From Acidobacteriaceae bacterium (lineage in GTDB: Bacteria; Acidobacteriota; Terriglobia; Terriglobales; Acidobacteriaceae): a stretch of 64,000 nucleotides of DNA. Positions 35,593-44,025 of the stretch are shown here, piece by piece. Under the pieces are notes generated by a model. That model searched no databases. It was given only the letters and a program-made list of their open reading frames with translations, and was not told where the DNA came from. A program made the position numbers and the translations under genes. The first letter of the stretch is position 1. Each line of letters opens with the position of its first letter. The stretch covers positions 1-64,000 of the forward strand of contig JASHRF010000012.1 of the NCBI GenBank assembly GCA_030037545.1. The letters are read 5' to 3'.

Positions 35593-36669
35593 TCATCCAC
35601 CCGCCGTCAGCGCCCGTTCGATCACCGCCATGCGAATCGCAACCCCATTCGTCACTTGCTCCAGAATCGCCGACTGCGGTCCGTCGGCCACGCCGGCGGT
35701 AATCTCCATGCCGCGAATGATGGGCCCCGGATGCATAACCAGTGCCGAAGGCGCATGAACCGCCAGCCGCTGCCCGGTGAGCTGATACCGCGCCTTGTAC
35801 TCGTCGAGATCGAGCTGCAACCCGGCCAGCCGCTCAGCCTGGATGCGCAGCATGATCACCGCCTGCGACTGCCGGAGCGCCGCATCGAAGTCGCGCTCGA
35901 TTTCAATGCCTGGGTCCGAATGCGCCGCCTGCTCCGGCAACAGTTCTTTCGGCCCGCAAAGCAGCACGCGCGCGCCCAATCGCGGCAGAAGCAACATGTT
36001 CGACCGCGCCACGCGGCTATGCAGAATGTCGCCTACGATGCAGATGGTGACGCCGGCGAGCGTGTCAGACCCCACGGTCGTCGCAGGTCCCATCGGACGG
36101 CTTACCCGCTCTGCAGGACGATTGATCCGCTCCGGCTGGCAAGTCCGCGTCTCCGGATCGAAGTGGGCCAGGATGGTGCGCAAATCGAGAAGCGCCTGCG
36201 TGGGGTGCTCGTGCATCCCATCGCCGGCGTTCACCACCGGCAGGCGGGTCGAGGCCTCCAGCAGCCACGCCGCCCCGCTCGAATTATGGCGCAGGATAAT
36301 GCCTTCGGCGCCCAGCGCGCGCAATGTGAGGCCGGTATCTTTAAGCGACTCGCCCTTTTCAATACTGGAACTGAGACTCGAAACCAGCGTGGTGTCTGCG
36401 CCCAGCGCCTTGGCGGCCAGCTCGAAGCTGGTGCGCGTGCGTGTCGACGACTCATAGAACAGCAGCGCCAGCCGTCGCTTGGCAAGGATTGTGTTGCGCC
36501 GGATCGGGTTCATAAACTCAAGCTCAGTAGCGCGCCGCAGCACCCGGCTCACGCCTTCGATCGAAAGGTCGAGCACCGATAGCAGCGAACCGCGATTGTA
36601 AGGAAAAGAGGATTCCGGCGCGGGCGGGGTCGACAACGTGCGGCGTGTGGCAGTTGCGGTGGGGTTCAT
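35593..36669 (-). CDS. pyrB: Aspartate carbamoyltransferase catalytic subunit
   Basis: 358 residues, longer than the usual ~310. It condenses carbamoyl phosphate with aspartate in pyrimidine synthesis. Active-site motifs are intact: FYESSTRTRTSFE, EKGESLKDT, HEHPTQALLDL and MHPGPIIRGMEI. The extra length is a leading tail rich in Thr/Pro and an insertion of about 27 residues (TRTCQPERINRPAERVSRPM and following) between LLDLRTILAHF and LAGVTICIVGD. It follows pyrR by 81 bases of CAGCTTTCAG-type words and precedes pyrC. Confidence 0.96.
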   Translation of the reverse strand: MNPTATATRRTLSTPPAPESSFPYNRGSLLSVLDLSIEGVSRVLRRATELEFMNPIRRNTILAKRRLALLFYESSTRTRTSFELAAKALGADTTLVSSLSSSIEKGESLKDTGLTLRALGAEGIILRHNSSGAAWLLEASTRLPVVNAGDGMHEHPTQALLDLRTILAHFDPETRTCQPERINRPAERVSRPMGPATTVGSDTLAGVTICIVGDILHSRVARSNMLLLPRLGARVLLCGPKELLPEQAAHSDPGIEIERDFDAALRQSQAVIMLRIQAERLAGLQLDLDEYKARYQLTGQRLAVHAPSALVMHPGPIIRGMEITAGVADGPQSAILEQVTNGVAIRMAVIERALTAGG

Positions 36670-36750
36670 GCCTAAACCCAGCTTACAGCTTTCAGCCTTC
36701 AGCTTTCAGCGAACCGGTCCAGGCTGAAAGCGGATCCCTGACCCCTGCCT

Positions 36751-37317
36751 CTACGTCCGCTCCACCAGCAACACCTGCTCGCTGTCGTCCACTTCGTGGA
36801 ACTTGACTTCGATGATTTCGCGGCTGCTGGTGGGCACATGCTTGCCAACATACGTGGCTTCAATGGGCAGCTCGCGATGGCCGCGGTCGATGAGCACCGC
36901 CAGCTGCACGCGCCGTGGGCGTCCGTGGTCGAAAAGCGCGTCCAGCGCGGCGCGCACCGTGCGACCCGTATAAAGCACGTCGTCGCAGATCACCACGTCG
37001 CGTCCCTCCACATCGAATCCAATCGACCCCGGCGTAACTACCGGCCGTATCCCCGCCGTGGAAAGGTCATCCCGATAGAACTGAATATCGAGGCTGCCGG
37101 TGTCCACCGGGCGCTTCTCAATGCCGGAGATGAGCTTGCCCAGCCGCTCCGCCAGCGGAATGCCGCGCCGCTTGATGCCGATGAGGGCCAAATCCTCGCT
37201 GCCATTGCTCTTCTCCACGATCTCGTGGGCCAACCGCACCAGGGTGCGCTCGATCTCCGAAGCCGACATGAGCCGGCCCTTCGCTCGCAGATTGGACGGG
37301 GTTTCAGTCTCGCTCAT
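36751..37317 (-). CDS. pyrR: Bifunctional pyr operon regulator / uracil phosphoribosyltransferase
   Basis: 188 residues from ATG 37317; MSASEIERT at 37269 is an alternative start. PRPP-binding loop VVICDDVLYTGRTVRAALDAL with the acidic pair, IGIKRRGIPLAERL and LDIQFYRDDLS are typical of PyrR. In Gram-positives it binds UMP and pyr mRNA to attenuate transcription. Here it heads pyrB and pyrC, consistent with regulation of the same pathway, but I could not identify a PyrR-binding anti-antiterminator upstream. Confidence 0.93.
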   Translation of the reverse strand: MSETETPSNLRAKGRLMSASEIERTLVRLAHEIVEKSNGSEDLALIGIKRRGIPLAERLGKLISGIEKRPVDTGSLDIQFYRDDLSTAGIRPVVTPGSIGFDVEGRDVVICDDVLYTGRTVRAALDALFDHGRPRRVQLAVLIDRGHRELPIEATYVGKHVPTSSREIIEVKFHEVDDSEQVLLVERT

Positions 37318-37546
37318 GAATTTTGCTCTTGGCCGGATGATACGAGCGGCAGCCGCTGCGGAGCAAGTTGTGGAGAAAATCCTGCGGAATTCGGCGCGGA
37401 TGCTTGACGATTGCGAGCGGTGCAGGTCTGGAGACCCGCATGACAGCCGGTTACCCACCCTAACGGCGAAGACCTGTCGTTGGCGACCCCGACCAGGAGA
37501 CCGGCGCTACTTGGTCCTTTAATTCCTCGGTCCCTTATTCCCCGCT

Positions 37547-38236
37547 TCACCCTTCCGGCCGCCGCCGGCGCACGTGCATGCGTGCGCCCAGGGCGCCGCC
37601 GGCGATCGCGCTGACCAGCAGGAACGCCATCAGAAAGCCCATGGCGCAAAGAACCCACGCTGCGCGGCCTTCCGGCGAAAGCATCCAGGCCTTCAGCACG
37701 GTAATGCTCTGGGCGCTCTCGCCCATTGCGGCCCATTGCTGGCTGAGTTGCCGATTCATTTGCTGGGTGATCAGGTTATTCCAGAAATCGTCGAACACCC
37801 TGCCCTCGTGAAACCAGTAACGCAATGCGTAGAGACTGATCCCGGACATGACTGCCGCACTCCAGCTACCCAGGATTCCCGTAACCAGGCCGATGCGCGC
37901 ACCGGCGCCGACGGTAATCCACGCCGGGCGCTGGCTGCGCATGTAGAGCGACACCACCCAGGCGCCTGTTGCGCCCATCAGGAGAAGGCCGAAGATTCCT
38001 GCCGGCACCAGAAATGCGCACAGCACTCCGGCGGGAATGGCCAGGGTGAGGGCAGAGCGCAGGGCCGGCCGCCAGGCCACCGAGCTGGCGTCGCGCACCG
38101 CGTCGTTCCAGCGTACCGGCTGCCCGCCGTCGGACGCGGCCTCGGTGCTGTAGACAAGCTGCGGCAGCCCGCAGTACGGGCAAAAACTGGTCTCCGCCTG
38201 CACCGTCTGGTGGCAGCGACTGCAGGTCATTTCCAT
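37547..38236 (-). CDS. Zinc-ribbon membrane protein
   Basis: 229 residues from ATG 38236. The N-terminus carries a zinc ribbon CSRCH-x13-CPYCG (residues 5-23). Four hydrophobic segments follow (about 62-85, 88-105, 118-140, 195-220), and the C-terminus is basic (ARMHVRRRRPEG). Domain order suggests an inner-membrane protein with a cytoplasmic metal-binding head. Family not recognised. It lies 13 bases downstream of another small zinc-binding protein and probably shares its transcript with cmk. Confidence 0.7.
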   Translation of the reverse strand: MEMTCSRCHQTVQAETSFCPYCGLPQLVYSTEAASDGGQPVRWNDAVRDASSVAWRPALRSALTLAIPAGVLCAFLVPAGIFGLLLMGATGAWVVSLYMRSQRPAWITVGAGARIGLVTGILGSWSAAVMSGISLYALRYWFHEGRVFDDFWNNLITQQMNRQLSQQWAAMGESAQSITVLKAWMLSPEGRAAWVLCAMGFLMAFLLVSAIAGGALGARMHVRRRRPEG

Positions 38237-38249
38237 AGGATTAAGCCTA

Positions 38250-38591
38250 TCACCGGCGCGGCGGAGTGTTGCTGTCTGCCGGCGTGTTTGCCTCCGGCTG
38301 CGTATGGCGGCGCTTGCGCCCGCGCATCCTGATCTGCAGCGCATCCCAAACCGAACAGTGTTCGCGCTCTCCGCAGTCCCGGCAACGCACGGGATAACGC
38401 AGACTCAGGAACTGCGCCAAATCCGACGGCCTCAGATGCGAAAGACGGATGTCCTGCGATCCGCACAGCTTGCAATGGGCGTACAAAGTGATTCTCCGTG
38501 AGGGAAGAAGAAGCCTCGGGACAAGCTCTATCTCGAGTTTACGGCCTGATGAATCGGAAGAACATAAAAAATTGGCCGTTTTCCCGCTCAC
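38250..38591 (-). CDS. Small zinc-ribbon hypothetical protein (113 aa)
   Basis: Start taken at GTG 38591, 14 bases after the cmk stop, with AAGAGAG upstream; a later start is possible because the first 35 residues are poorly patterned. Two CXXC pairs, CKLCGSQDIRL and PVRCRDCGERE, enclose HLRPSDLAQFLSLRY, as in rubredoxin-like zinc knuckles. A basic Arg-rich segment (IRMRGRKRRHT) and a Pro/Thr tail follow. Function unknown; a nucleic-acid or protein contact is plausible. Confidence 0.6.
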   Translation of the reverse strand: MSGKTANFLCSSDSSGRKLEIELVPRLLLPSRRITLYAHCKLCGSQDIRLSHLRPSDLAQFLSLRYPVRCRDCGEREHCSVWDALQIRMRGRKRRHTQPEANTPADSNTPPRR

Positions 38592-38605
38592 TGCTCTCTT
38601 CGGCC

Positions 38606-39340
38606 TTAAGTTGGCTCGCCGAGCCGGGCAGCAACAATATGTCCCGCCGCCTCGACCGCTTCTTCGAGCGTCATGTGCGTGGAGTCGAGCAGAACGGCGT
38701 CGGGCGCGGGCCGCAGTGGGGAATCGGCGCGGTTGCGGTCCCGTTCATCGCGCGCGCGCAGTTCGCGCAAAACTGCTTCAGGCTGGATGGGTGCGCCCGG
38801 CCCCAATTGATCGAAGCGCCGCATCCCCCGCACTTCGGGAGCGGCATCGAGGAAGATTTTGACCTCGGCCTGGGGGAACACTACGGTACCGATGTCGCGC
38901 CCTTCCATGACCACCCCGCCCTGGGCGCCCAATTGCTGCTGCAGGCTCACCATCCAGGCGCGAATGGCGGGAAAGACGCTCACCCGCGACGCCGCATCGG
39001 TCACCATCTGGCTGCGGATGAGACGCGTGACGTCTTCGCCATCGAGCAGAACTCGATTCTCTTCGACGCCCGGTTCCAGACGGATGGCCGTAGTAGCCGC
39101 CAGCGCCTCCAAGCCTCTACTCTGGTCCAAAGGCAGTCCCGCCCGCAGGGCCTTCAGGGCGAAGGCGCGGTACATGGCCCCGGTTTCAAGATTGAGCAGG
39201 CCAAACTGCCGGGCCAGATGGCGCGCGATCGTGCTCTTACCGGCGCCCGCCGGCCCGTCGATCGCGATGATGACATGGCGGCCCCGCGGTCCCGGGCCCG
39301 CTCCCGAGGACCCCGGGGGTTCGCCGCTTTCATCCCTCAT
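38606..39340 (-). CDS. cmk: Cytidylate kinase
   Basis: 244 residues. It phosphorylates CMP/dCMP with ATP. The P-loop IAIDGPAGAGKSTIARHLA starts near residue 25; LETGAMYRAFALKAL and EGRDIGTVVFPQAEVKIFLD are the NMP-binding parts, and RARDERDRNRADSPLRPAPDA is the usual basic loop. About 20 Gly/Pro-rich residues precede the P-loop, so a slightly later start is possible. Its start overlaps the stop of the upstream winged-helix gene by 4 bases (ATGA), implying translational coupling. Confidence 0.95.
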   Translation of the reverse strand: MRDESGEPPGSSGAGPGPRGRHVIIAIDGPAGAGKSTIARHLARQFGLLNLETGAMYRAFALKALRAGLPLDQSRGLEALAATTAIRLEPGVEENRVLLDGEDVTRLIRSQMVTDAASRVSVFPAIRAWMVSLQQQLGAQGGVVMEGRDIGTVVFPQAEVKIFLDAAPEVRGMRRFDQLGPGAPIQPEAVLRELRARDERDRNRADSPLRPAPDAVLLDSTHMTLEEAVEAAGHIVAARLGEPT

Positions 39341-40806
39341 CCGCGCTTTCTGTTTCTCTGCGCGCTGAAACCGTAACGCTTGGCGCTACCGGACTTGCCG
39401 CCGCCCGCCAGCGCCCGCTGCCTGGTACCGCGCGCCGTAGCCACGGCTTTGCCCGCGGCGCGCTGTCCGCGCGCGCTCGTTGCCTTGATGCTCCGGGCCC
39501 CCGCGCCGGGAACAGGCCGCGATCCACCGTTGCCGTTGGCATGCGCCCGGTGGCCGGATGCGGAGCCCGAATACGTTCCATTGCGCCGGACTGCACCGTG
39601 ATTTCCGCTGCCGTTGCGCCCCGTTGGCTTGGCCGCGCCCCCGGCCCAGCGCGGGCCGCGAGCTTCAGCCGAAGCGTGGCGAACCAGCCGGCCATTCGAG
39701 CTTTGCGCCGGCTTGCGATCACGCGCCTGCACCACGGGTCGGCTGAAATGGGGCCGAGTGGCCCCCGGCTTGGGTGCCGGAGCGGACAAGCGTGGCGTGG
39801 GAGCGTGGTGAACATGAGCCGCTTCCGCGGATTTGAGCGCGCTCGATGCGACCGAGGACGCCATCGGGATTGAACCCTGCGCCGGCTCTTCCTCATGCTC
39901 GTAGGAGCGGAGGAAATAGCTCGAAGCCGGCATCGCCGAGCTGGCATAGACCGTGGCAGGCGCCGTAAACTCCGGCAGCGTCCCGGCCACATAAAAATGC
40001 GGCGCGTGGCCAAGCGCAATGGTGTGCACCTGCCGGGTAGCCACCAGACCACGCAGCACCTCGCGGATCTTGCTGCGCGCCGTCAGTGGCGAGAGAAACA
40101 TCTCCACATCCTCCATGCCGGCGGCGATGACCGCCTGCAAATAGATCGAGGCGAGCACCGAGATGGCCGTCACCTGCGAGGTGGACGCGCCTTCGGCAAT
40201 GGCTTTCTGGAAGCGGGTGCGCAGCAACTGCCACCGCGGCGTCTTGCCCGCAGCTTCAACCACAGGAATGATGCGCAGCTGCTGCCAGAGCTCGGTAATG
40301 GCGCGAAGCACGGCAGCCTCGCTCACCTCCCTGCCCAGGGCGTGCCGGAGCTGGGGAATGGTGCTCTCGCCTGTCTCCAGCAGCTTGTAAGCCTGGATCG
40401 CCAGCGGCGAAACCTGCCTGGAGCCGGTTAGCTGCGGGGTGCGGCGCCAGTCGCGATCGCCGCGCAGAGCGTACACGTAGGGCAACACCCAGGCCGCTAC
40501 GACAAAATCCGGGTGCTCGCCGGGCTGGCCCAGCAGATTGAGCCGGACGGCAACATCGGCTTTCTCGAGCCGGACCAGCAAGTCTTCCGCCAAGGCAATC
40601 TGGCTGGCGTCAGGCGCGGCGTTGCGCTGGCCGGCAACGGCTTCCACAAATGACGGCGCCAGCGCCGCCACGTGCTGGCGGCGCGGCAGAAACAGGCACA
40701 ACCCCGTTTCTTCCAACCACGTACGGGCGTCCTCGAAAGTAAGAACCCCAGATCCGTTCAAGCGCATCCTTTCGGCGCGCGATGCTTCCAATTGTTCCGC
40801 TGTCAA
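39337..40806 (-). CDS. Winged-helix (AlkZ/YcaQ-related) protein with long basic tail
   Basis: 489 residues. Residues 1-290 resemble AlkZ-related winged-helix proteins: TFEDARTWLEETGLCLFLPR, PQLTGSRQVSPLAIQAYKLL, GREVSEAAVLRAITELWQQL, and a final FLSPLTARSKIREVLRGLVA. Members of the YcaQ family are DNA glycosylases for interstrand crosslinks; whether this relative keeps that activity is not evident. From about residue 305 the protein is disordered, very rich in Gly, Ser, Ala, Asn, His and Arg (NGSGNHGAVRRNGTYSGSAS), suggesting nonspecific nucleic-acid binding. Coupled to cmk by a 4-base overlap and lying near mutL. Family call is from recalled motifs. Confidence 0.6.
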   Translation of the reverse strand: MTAEQLEASRAERMRLNGSGVLTFEDARTWLEETGLCLFLPRRQHVAALAPSFVEAVAGQRNAAPDASQIALAEDLLVRLEKADVAVRLNLLGQPGEHPDFVVAAWVLPYVYALRGDRDWRRTPQLTGSRQVSPLAIQAYKLLETGESTIPQLRHALGREVSEAAVLRAITELWQQLRIIPVVEAAGKTPRWQLLRTRFQKAIAEGASTSQVTAISVLASIYLQAVIAAGMEDVEMFLSPLTARSKIREVLRGLVATRQVHTIALGHAPHFYVAGTLPEFTAPATVYASSAMPASSYFLRSYEHEEEPAQGSIPMASSVASSALKSAEAAHVHHAPTPRLSAPAPKPGATRPHFSRPVVQARDRKPAQSSNGRLVRHASAEARGPRWAGGAAKPTGRNGSGNHGAVRRNGTYSGSASGHRAHANGNGGSRPVPGAGARSIKATSARGQRAAGKAVATARGTRQRALAGGGKSGSAKRYGFSAQRNRKRG

Positions 40807-41056
40807 AGAAAAACCCTCGCTTCCAAGCTGGCTTTTGCGAAAACCAGAGGTGACTGTATCCAGTTTATTCCTGTTTCAGCTTCAGCGCACCTCCCTGTAA
40901 CCGGCTGGAACGAAACCAGTTCCGCACGGCTCCAGGGAGTGCGCTGCATCGGCCGTAGTGCAATTCCTGTTTTTTCGCCCTTTGGCAGGCGGTTCCCTGC
41001 CCGGAAAAGCTAATCCGCCATATGCCAGACGTCTTTTGGATTCGCTCGATGGCCTC

Positions 41057-43192
41057 TCAGATACGATGGAAGGCGCGTTGGATCTCCTTCCACGAATACA
41101 GCAAAGCGATGGGACGGCCGTGCGGACAGCTTGTCGGATGGCTCGTCCCTGCAAGTTCCAACAATAGCCATTCCATTCGTGCCGGGTCAAGAGGCATGTT
41201 GACCTTGATGGCAGAATGGCACGCAATGGATGCCGCAATGCGTGTGCGCAGGGCCGTAAGATCCTCGGTTCGCGTTGGCTGTTCGCTGATGGCCGCGGAT
41301 TGCTCGATGACCTCGGCCAACATCCGTTCCAGCGCCGCGCCTTCCAGGCCGACTGGCGCCGCCTTTACCGCCAGGGTTTGGGGGCCAAACGGCTCAACCT
41401 CAAAGCCGTTGCGCTCCAATTCTTCCGCGATGCGTGCGAAAACCACCATTTGCTCGGGCTTGAGCTCTACGAGCATGGGCATCAGTAACCTTTGCCTCTG
41501 CGCCTGCTCCACCTGGCGCTCGCGCAGGATCTTTTCGAAAAGCACCCGTTCGTGTGCAACGTGCTGATCGATGATCCACAGCCCCTCCTCGCTGGTGGCC
41601 AGGATAAAGGACTCGCGCAGTTGGCCGATAGGCTTGAGCGAACCGAGGCGATTCAGGTTGACAGTGGCCTGCTCAGTTTCGACGAACGCGGCAACTGCAG
41701 CCGCGCCTGCCGCCGCAGCGGAATCATCAGGCGCGCCGCTGTTGGTTGGAAAATTGCCGGGGTTGCAGCCTCTGACGTTCACCGCCGGGGCAAACAGTGC
41801 AGCGGCTGCTTCGCCCCAAGTCTGGCGATCGAAGGTGCGCGGATCGAAAACTGCGCCGTCGCGGACAGAGTCCTCAGAAGCAGAGCCCTGACCGGTGGTC
41901 TGGAACGGCAGACGGCCGGGGACGGGCGACGGCATGCGCGGCGTCAGATGGAACGGCTCGGCGACTTCGGTGGCGTCGAATGCGGCCGGATCGGAATCCT
42001 GCGGCACGGATCGGCCTGGCGCCCCGGGCAATGGCGACGTGGCGGGCGGCATCAGCGAAGGACTGGCCAAGGGCTTCGAGTCCAGCGCGGCCAGAAATCC
42101 AGCCGCGGGGCGCGCCTCAACGAGCGCCCTGCGCAGGCTGTCGCGCACAAAATCGTGGACCAGCGACTGCTGGCGGAAACGCACCTCCGTCTTGGCCGGA
42201 TGCACGTTCACGTCCACCTCTTCCGGCGGCATTTCCAGAAACAGCAGCACCACCGGAAAACTGGTGGGCGGAATCACGTTGCGATAGGCTTCGGTGATAG
42301 CGTGGAGCAGCAGACGGTCGCGAATCAGCCGCTTGTTCACAAAAATATAGATTGAGTTGCGGTTGAGCTTCTGCAGCTCCGGCTTGGAATAGAAACCGGA
42401 AAGCCGTAGCGAGCCGGGTTGACGCCTTGGCGCGTCAGGGTCCTTTTTCCATGGCGGAGGCTCCGGTAGGCCGGCGCGATCAAGCGCCGTTTCGGCGGCC
42501 ACGGACAGCAATTGTGCCAGTGTTTCCTTGCCGAAAATCTGGTAAATGCGCTCGGCAGTCCGCGCCACCGGCGGCGCCGACAAAATCGTGTGGCTCGCCG
42601 AGACCAGTTCGAAGTGCTTCTCCGGGTGCGCCAGCGCGTAGTGCGTCACCAGCGCCGTTACGTGAGCCAGCTCCGTGGATTCGGCGCGCAGAAATTTGCG
42701 CCGCGCCGGCGTGTTGAAGAAAAGATCGGCAACGGCAATGGTGGTGCCGCGCGGCAGCGCCGCTTCGTCGACCCGCAGCATCTTCCCGCCCGCAATCTCC
42801 ACCCGCGTTCCTACTCCAAGAGGTTCGCCGTCCGCGAAGGACGATCCGGCCGACGTCTCCAGCGTGACGCGCGCCACCGAAGCGATGGAAGGCAGCGCCT
42901 CGCCCCGAAAACCCAGTGTGGCGATGGCGAGCAGGTCGTCGGCCGTGCGCAGTTTTGACGTGGCGTGGCGCTCGAACGCCAGCAGCGCGTCGTCGCGGCT
43001 CATACCGTGGCCATCGTCGGCCATCCGGATCAGCTTCCGCCCGCCCGCTTCCACTTCAACACGAATCCGCCCGGCTCCGGCGTCCAGCGCATTCTCCAGC
43101 AGCTCCTTCACCACCGAAGCCGGCCGATCGACCACCTCGCCCGCTGCAATCTGATTGGCCACCTGGTCGGAAAGTATCCGGATGTGCCCCAT
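41057..43192 (-). CDS. mutL: DNA mismatch repair protein MutL
   Basis: 711 residues. The N-terminal GHKL ATPase is complete (VANQIAAGEVVDRPASVVKE, LIRMADDGHGMS, ATLGFRGEALPSIASVA). A Pro/Ala-rich linker spans about 350-480. The C-terminal domain carries the metal-dependent endonuclease motifs: DQHVAHERVLFEKI (DQHA-x2-E type), ACHSAIKVNMPL and SCPHGRP. It should thus be a nicking MutL of the kind found in bacteria without MutH, acting downstream of MutS. An isolated gene upstream of the winged-helix/cmk group, its own upstream region filled with CAGTTCACAGTT words. Confidence 0.96.
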   Translation of the reverse strand: MGHIRILSDQVANQIAAGEVVDRPASVVKELLENALDAGAGRIRVEVEAGGRKLIRMADDGHGMSRDDALLAFERHATSKLRTADDLLAIATLGFRGEALPSIASVARVTLETSAGSSFADGEPLGVGTRVEIAGGKMLRVDEAALPRGTTIAVADLFFNTPARRKFLRAESTELAHVTALVTHYALAHPEKHFELVSASHTILSAPPVARTAERIYQIFGKETLAQLLSVAAETALDRAGLPEPPPWKKDPDAPRRQPGSLRLSGFYSKPELQKLNRNSIYIFVNKRLIRDRLLLHAITEAYRNVIPPTSFPVVLLFLEMPPEEVDVNVHPAKTEVRFRQQSLVHDFVRDSLRRALVEARPAAGFLAALDSKPLASPSLMPPATSPLPGAPGRSVPQDSDPAAFDATEVAEPFHLTPRMPSPVPGRLPFQTTGQGSASEDSVRDGAVFDPRTFDRQTWGEAAAALFAPAVNVRGCNPGNFPTNSGAPDDSAAAAGAAAVAAFVETEQATVNLNRLGSLKPIGQLRESFILATSEEGLWIIDQHVAHERVLFEKILRERQVEQAQRQRLLMPMLVELKPEQMVVFARIAEELERNGFEVEPFGPQTLAVKAAPVGLEGAALERMLAEVIEQSAAISEQPTRTEDLTALRTRIAASIACHSAIKVNMPLDPARMEWLLLELAGTSHPTSCPHGRPIALLYSWKEIQRAFHRI

Positions 43193-43335
43193 AGCAGTCC
43201 AGTTTACAGTTCACAGTTCGCAGTTCACAGTTCACAGTTTCAGTCGTCAGTCTTCAGTTGCGCCTGCTTGCTGATCTCCGATCTCTGATCCGACCTCAGA
43301 TCCCTGATCCCTGATCCCTGTTTCCCTGTCTTCCC
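43193..43335. repeat. Word-like tract of CAGTTCACAGTT and GATCCCTGATCCCT repeats
   Basis: Consecutive imperfect copies of CAGTTCACAGTT (about 43199-43259) are followed by GATCTCCGATCTCTGATCC and GATCCCTGATCCCTGATCCC (about 43275-43320). The same words occur between other genes of the window. No coding capacity; function unknown. Confidence 0.7.
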
Positions 43336-43356
43336 GTGCCTCCCGTCACATCCGAT

Positions 43357-43372
43357 TGTGCGCTGCCTCACA
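43357..43372. promoter_or_regulatory. Possible CRP-type site before the tetraheme/NrfD module
   Basis: TGTGC-GCTGCC-TCACA matches TGTGA-N6-TCACA with a single mismatch. It is centred about 115 bases before the tetraheme cytochrome start. If real, it would link this module to the same CRP/FNR-type regulator as the decaheme operon. Confidence 0.4.
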
Positions 43373-43479
43373 TCGAATCCAGCTTTGTCTCGAGTACGGT
43401 TTTGGTACGGGAGTGTTGTAGCTCACATGTTGCCCGTCCAGGGGCGCTCCCATGTATCGACGTCATGGAGTCCGGCCTG

Positions 43480-44025
43480 ATGAAGTTTCTTAAGGATGCG
43501 GGACATCTTTTCCGATTCGCAGGGCTGTTTGTGCTCGCCTTTCTTATCTTTCTGGTGGTCCGCGGCTACGTGGTTCCCAAGACCTTTGGCGAATACGGCC
43601 ACTATCGCGGCGCAACCATTGTGGAAATCGCCGCGCGGCCAGTGAAGTACGCCGGTCATCAGGTCTGCGAAAACTGCCATACCGACGTTGTCGCCGCCAA
43701 GAATCTGGGCCAACACGCGCACGTCAACTGCGAAGCCTGCCACGGACCGCTGGCCAATCATGCCAACGATCCGGCGTCGGTCACGCCGGCACTCCCCGAC
43801 ACTGCGGTGCTGTGCGCGCGCTGCCATACGGCCAGTGCGGCCAAGCCGAAAAACTTCTCCCAAGTCGATCCCGCCGATCACTCCGGAGGCGTGCCCTGCC
43901 AGACCTGCCACAACCCGCACAATCCCACGCCCGGCGCGGACCCGGCGACCGGAGCCATGCCCCCTGCGGCCACCGCCGGCACTCACGCCGCACCCGATCC
44001 GAAAACCGCAGGAGGCGCGAAATGA
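43480..44025 (+). CDS. Membrane-anchored tetraheme cytochrome c
   Basis: 181 residues from ATG 43480, preceded by GGAG at a spacing of 9; ATG 43465 is an alternative. One N-terminal transmembrane helix (FRFAGLFVLAFLIFLVVRGY) anchors a periplasmic domain with four haem sites: CENCH 63, CEACH 84, CARCH 112, CQTCH 140. The Ala/Pro-rich C-terminus lacks structure. The gene overlaps the next one by 4 bases (ATGA) and is the electron carrier of a three-gene module with a ferredoxin-like protein and NrfD. Confidence 0.88.
   Translation: MKFLKDAGHLFRFAGLFVLAFLIFLVVRGYVVPKTFGEYGHYRGATIVEIAARPVKYAGHQVCENCHTDVVAAKNLGQHAHVNCEACHGPLANHANDPASVTPALPDTAVLCARCHTASAAKPKNFSQVDPADHSGGVPCQTCHNPHNPTPGADPATGAMPPAATAGTHAAPDPKTAGGAK

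Noticed and set aside
43193..43335. CRISPR array
   Set aside because: Words of 6-12 bases are irregular and contiguous, with no 20-40 base unique spacers and no cas genes in the window.
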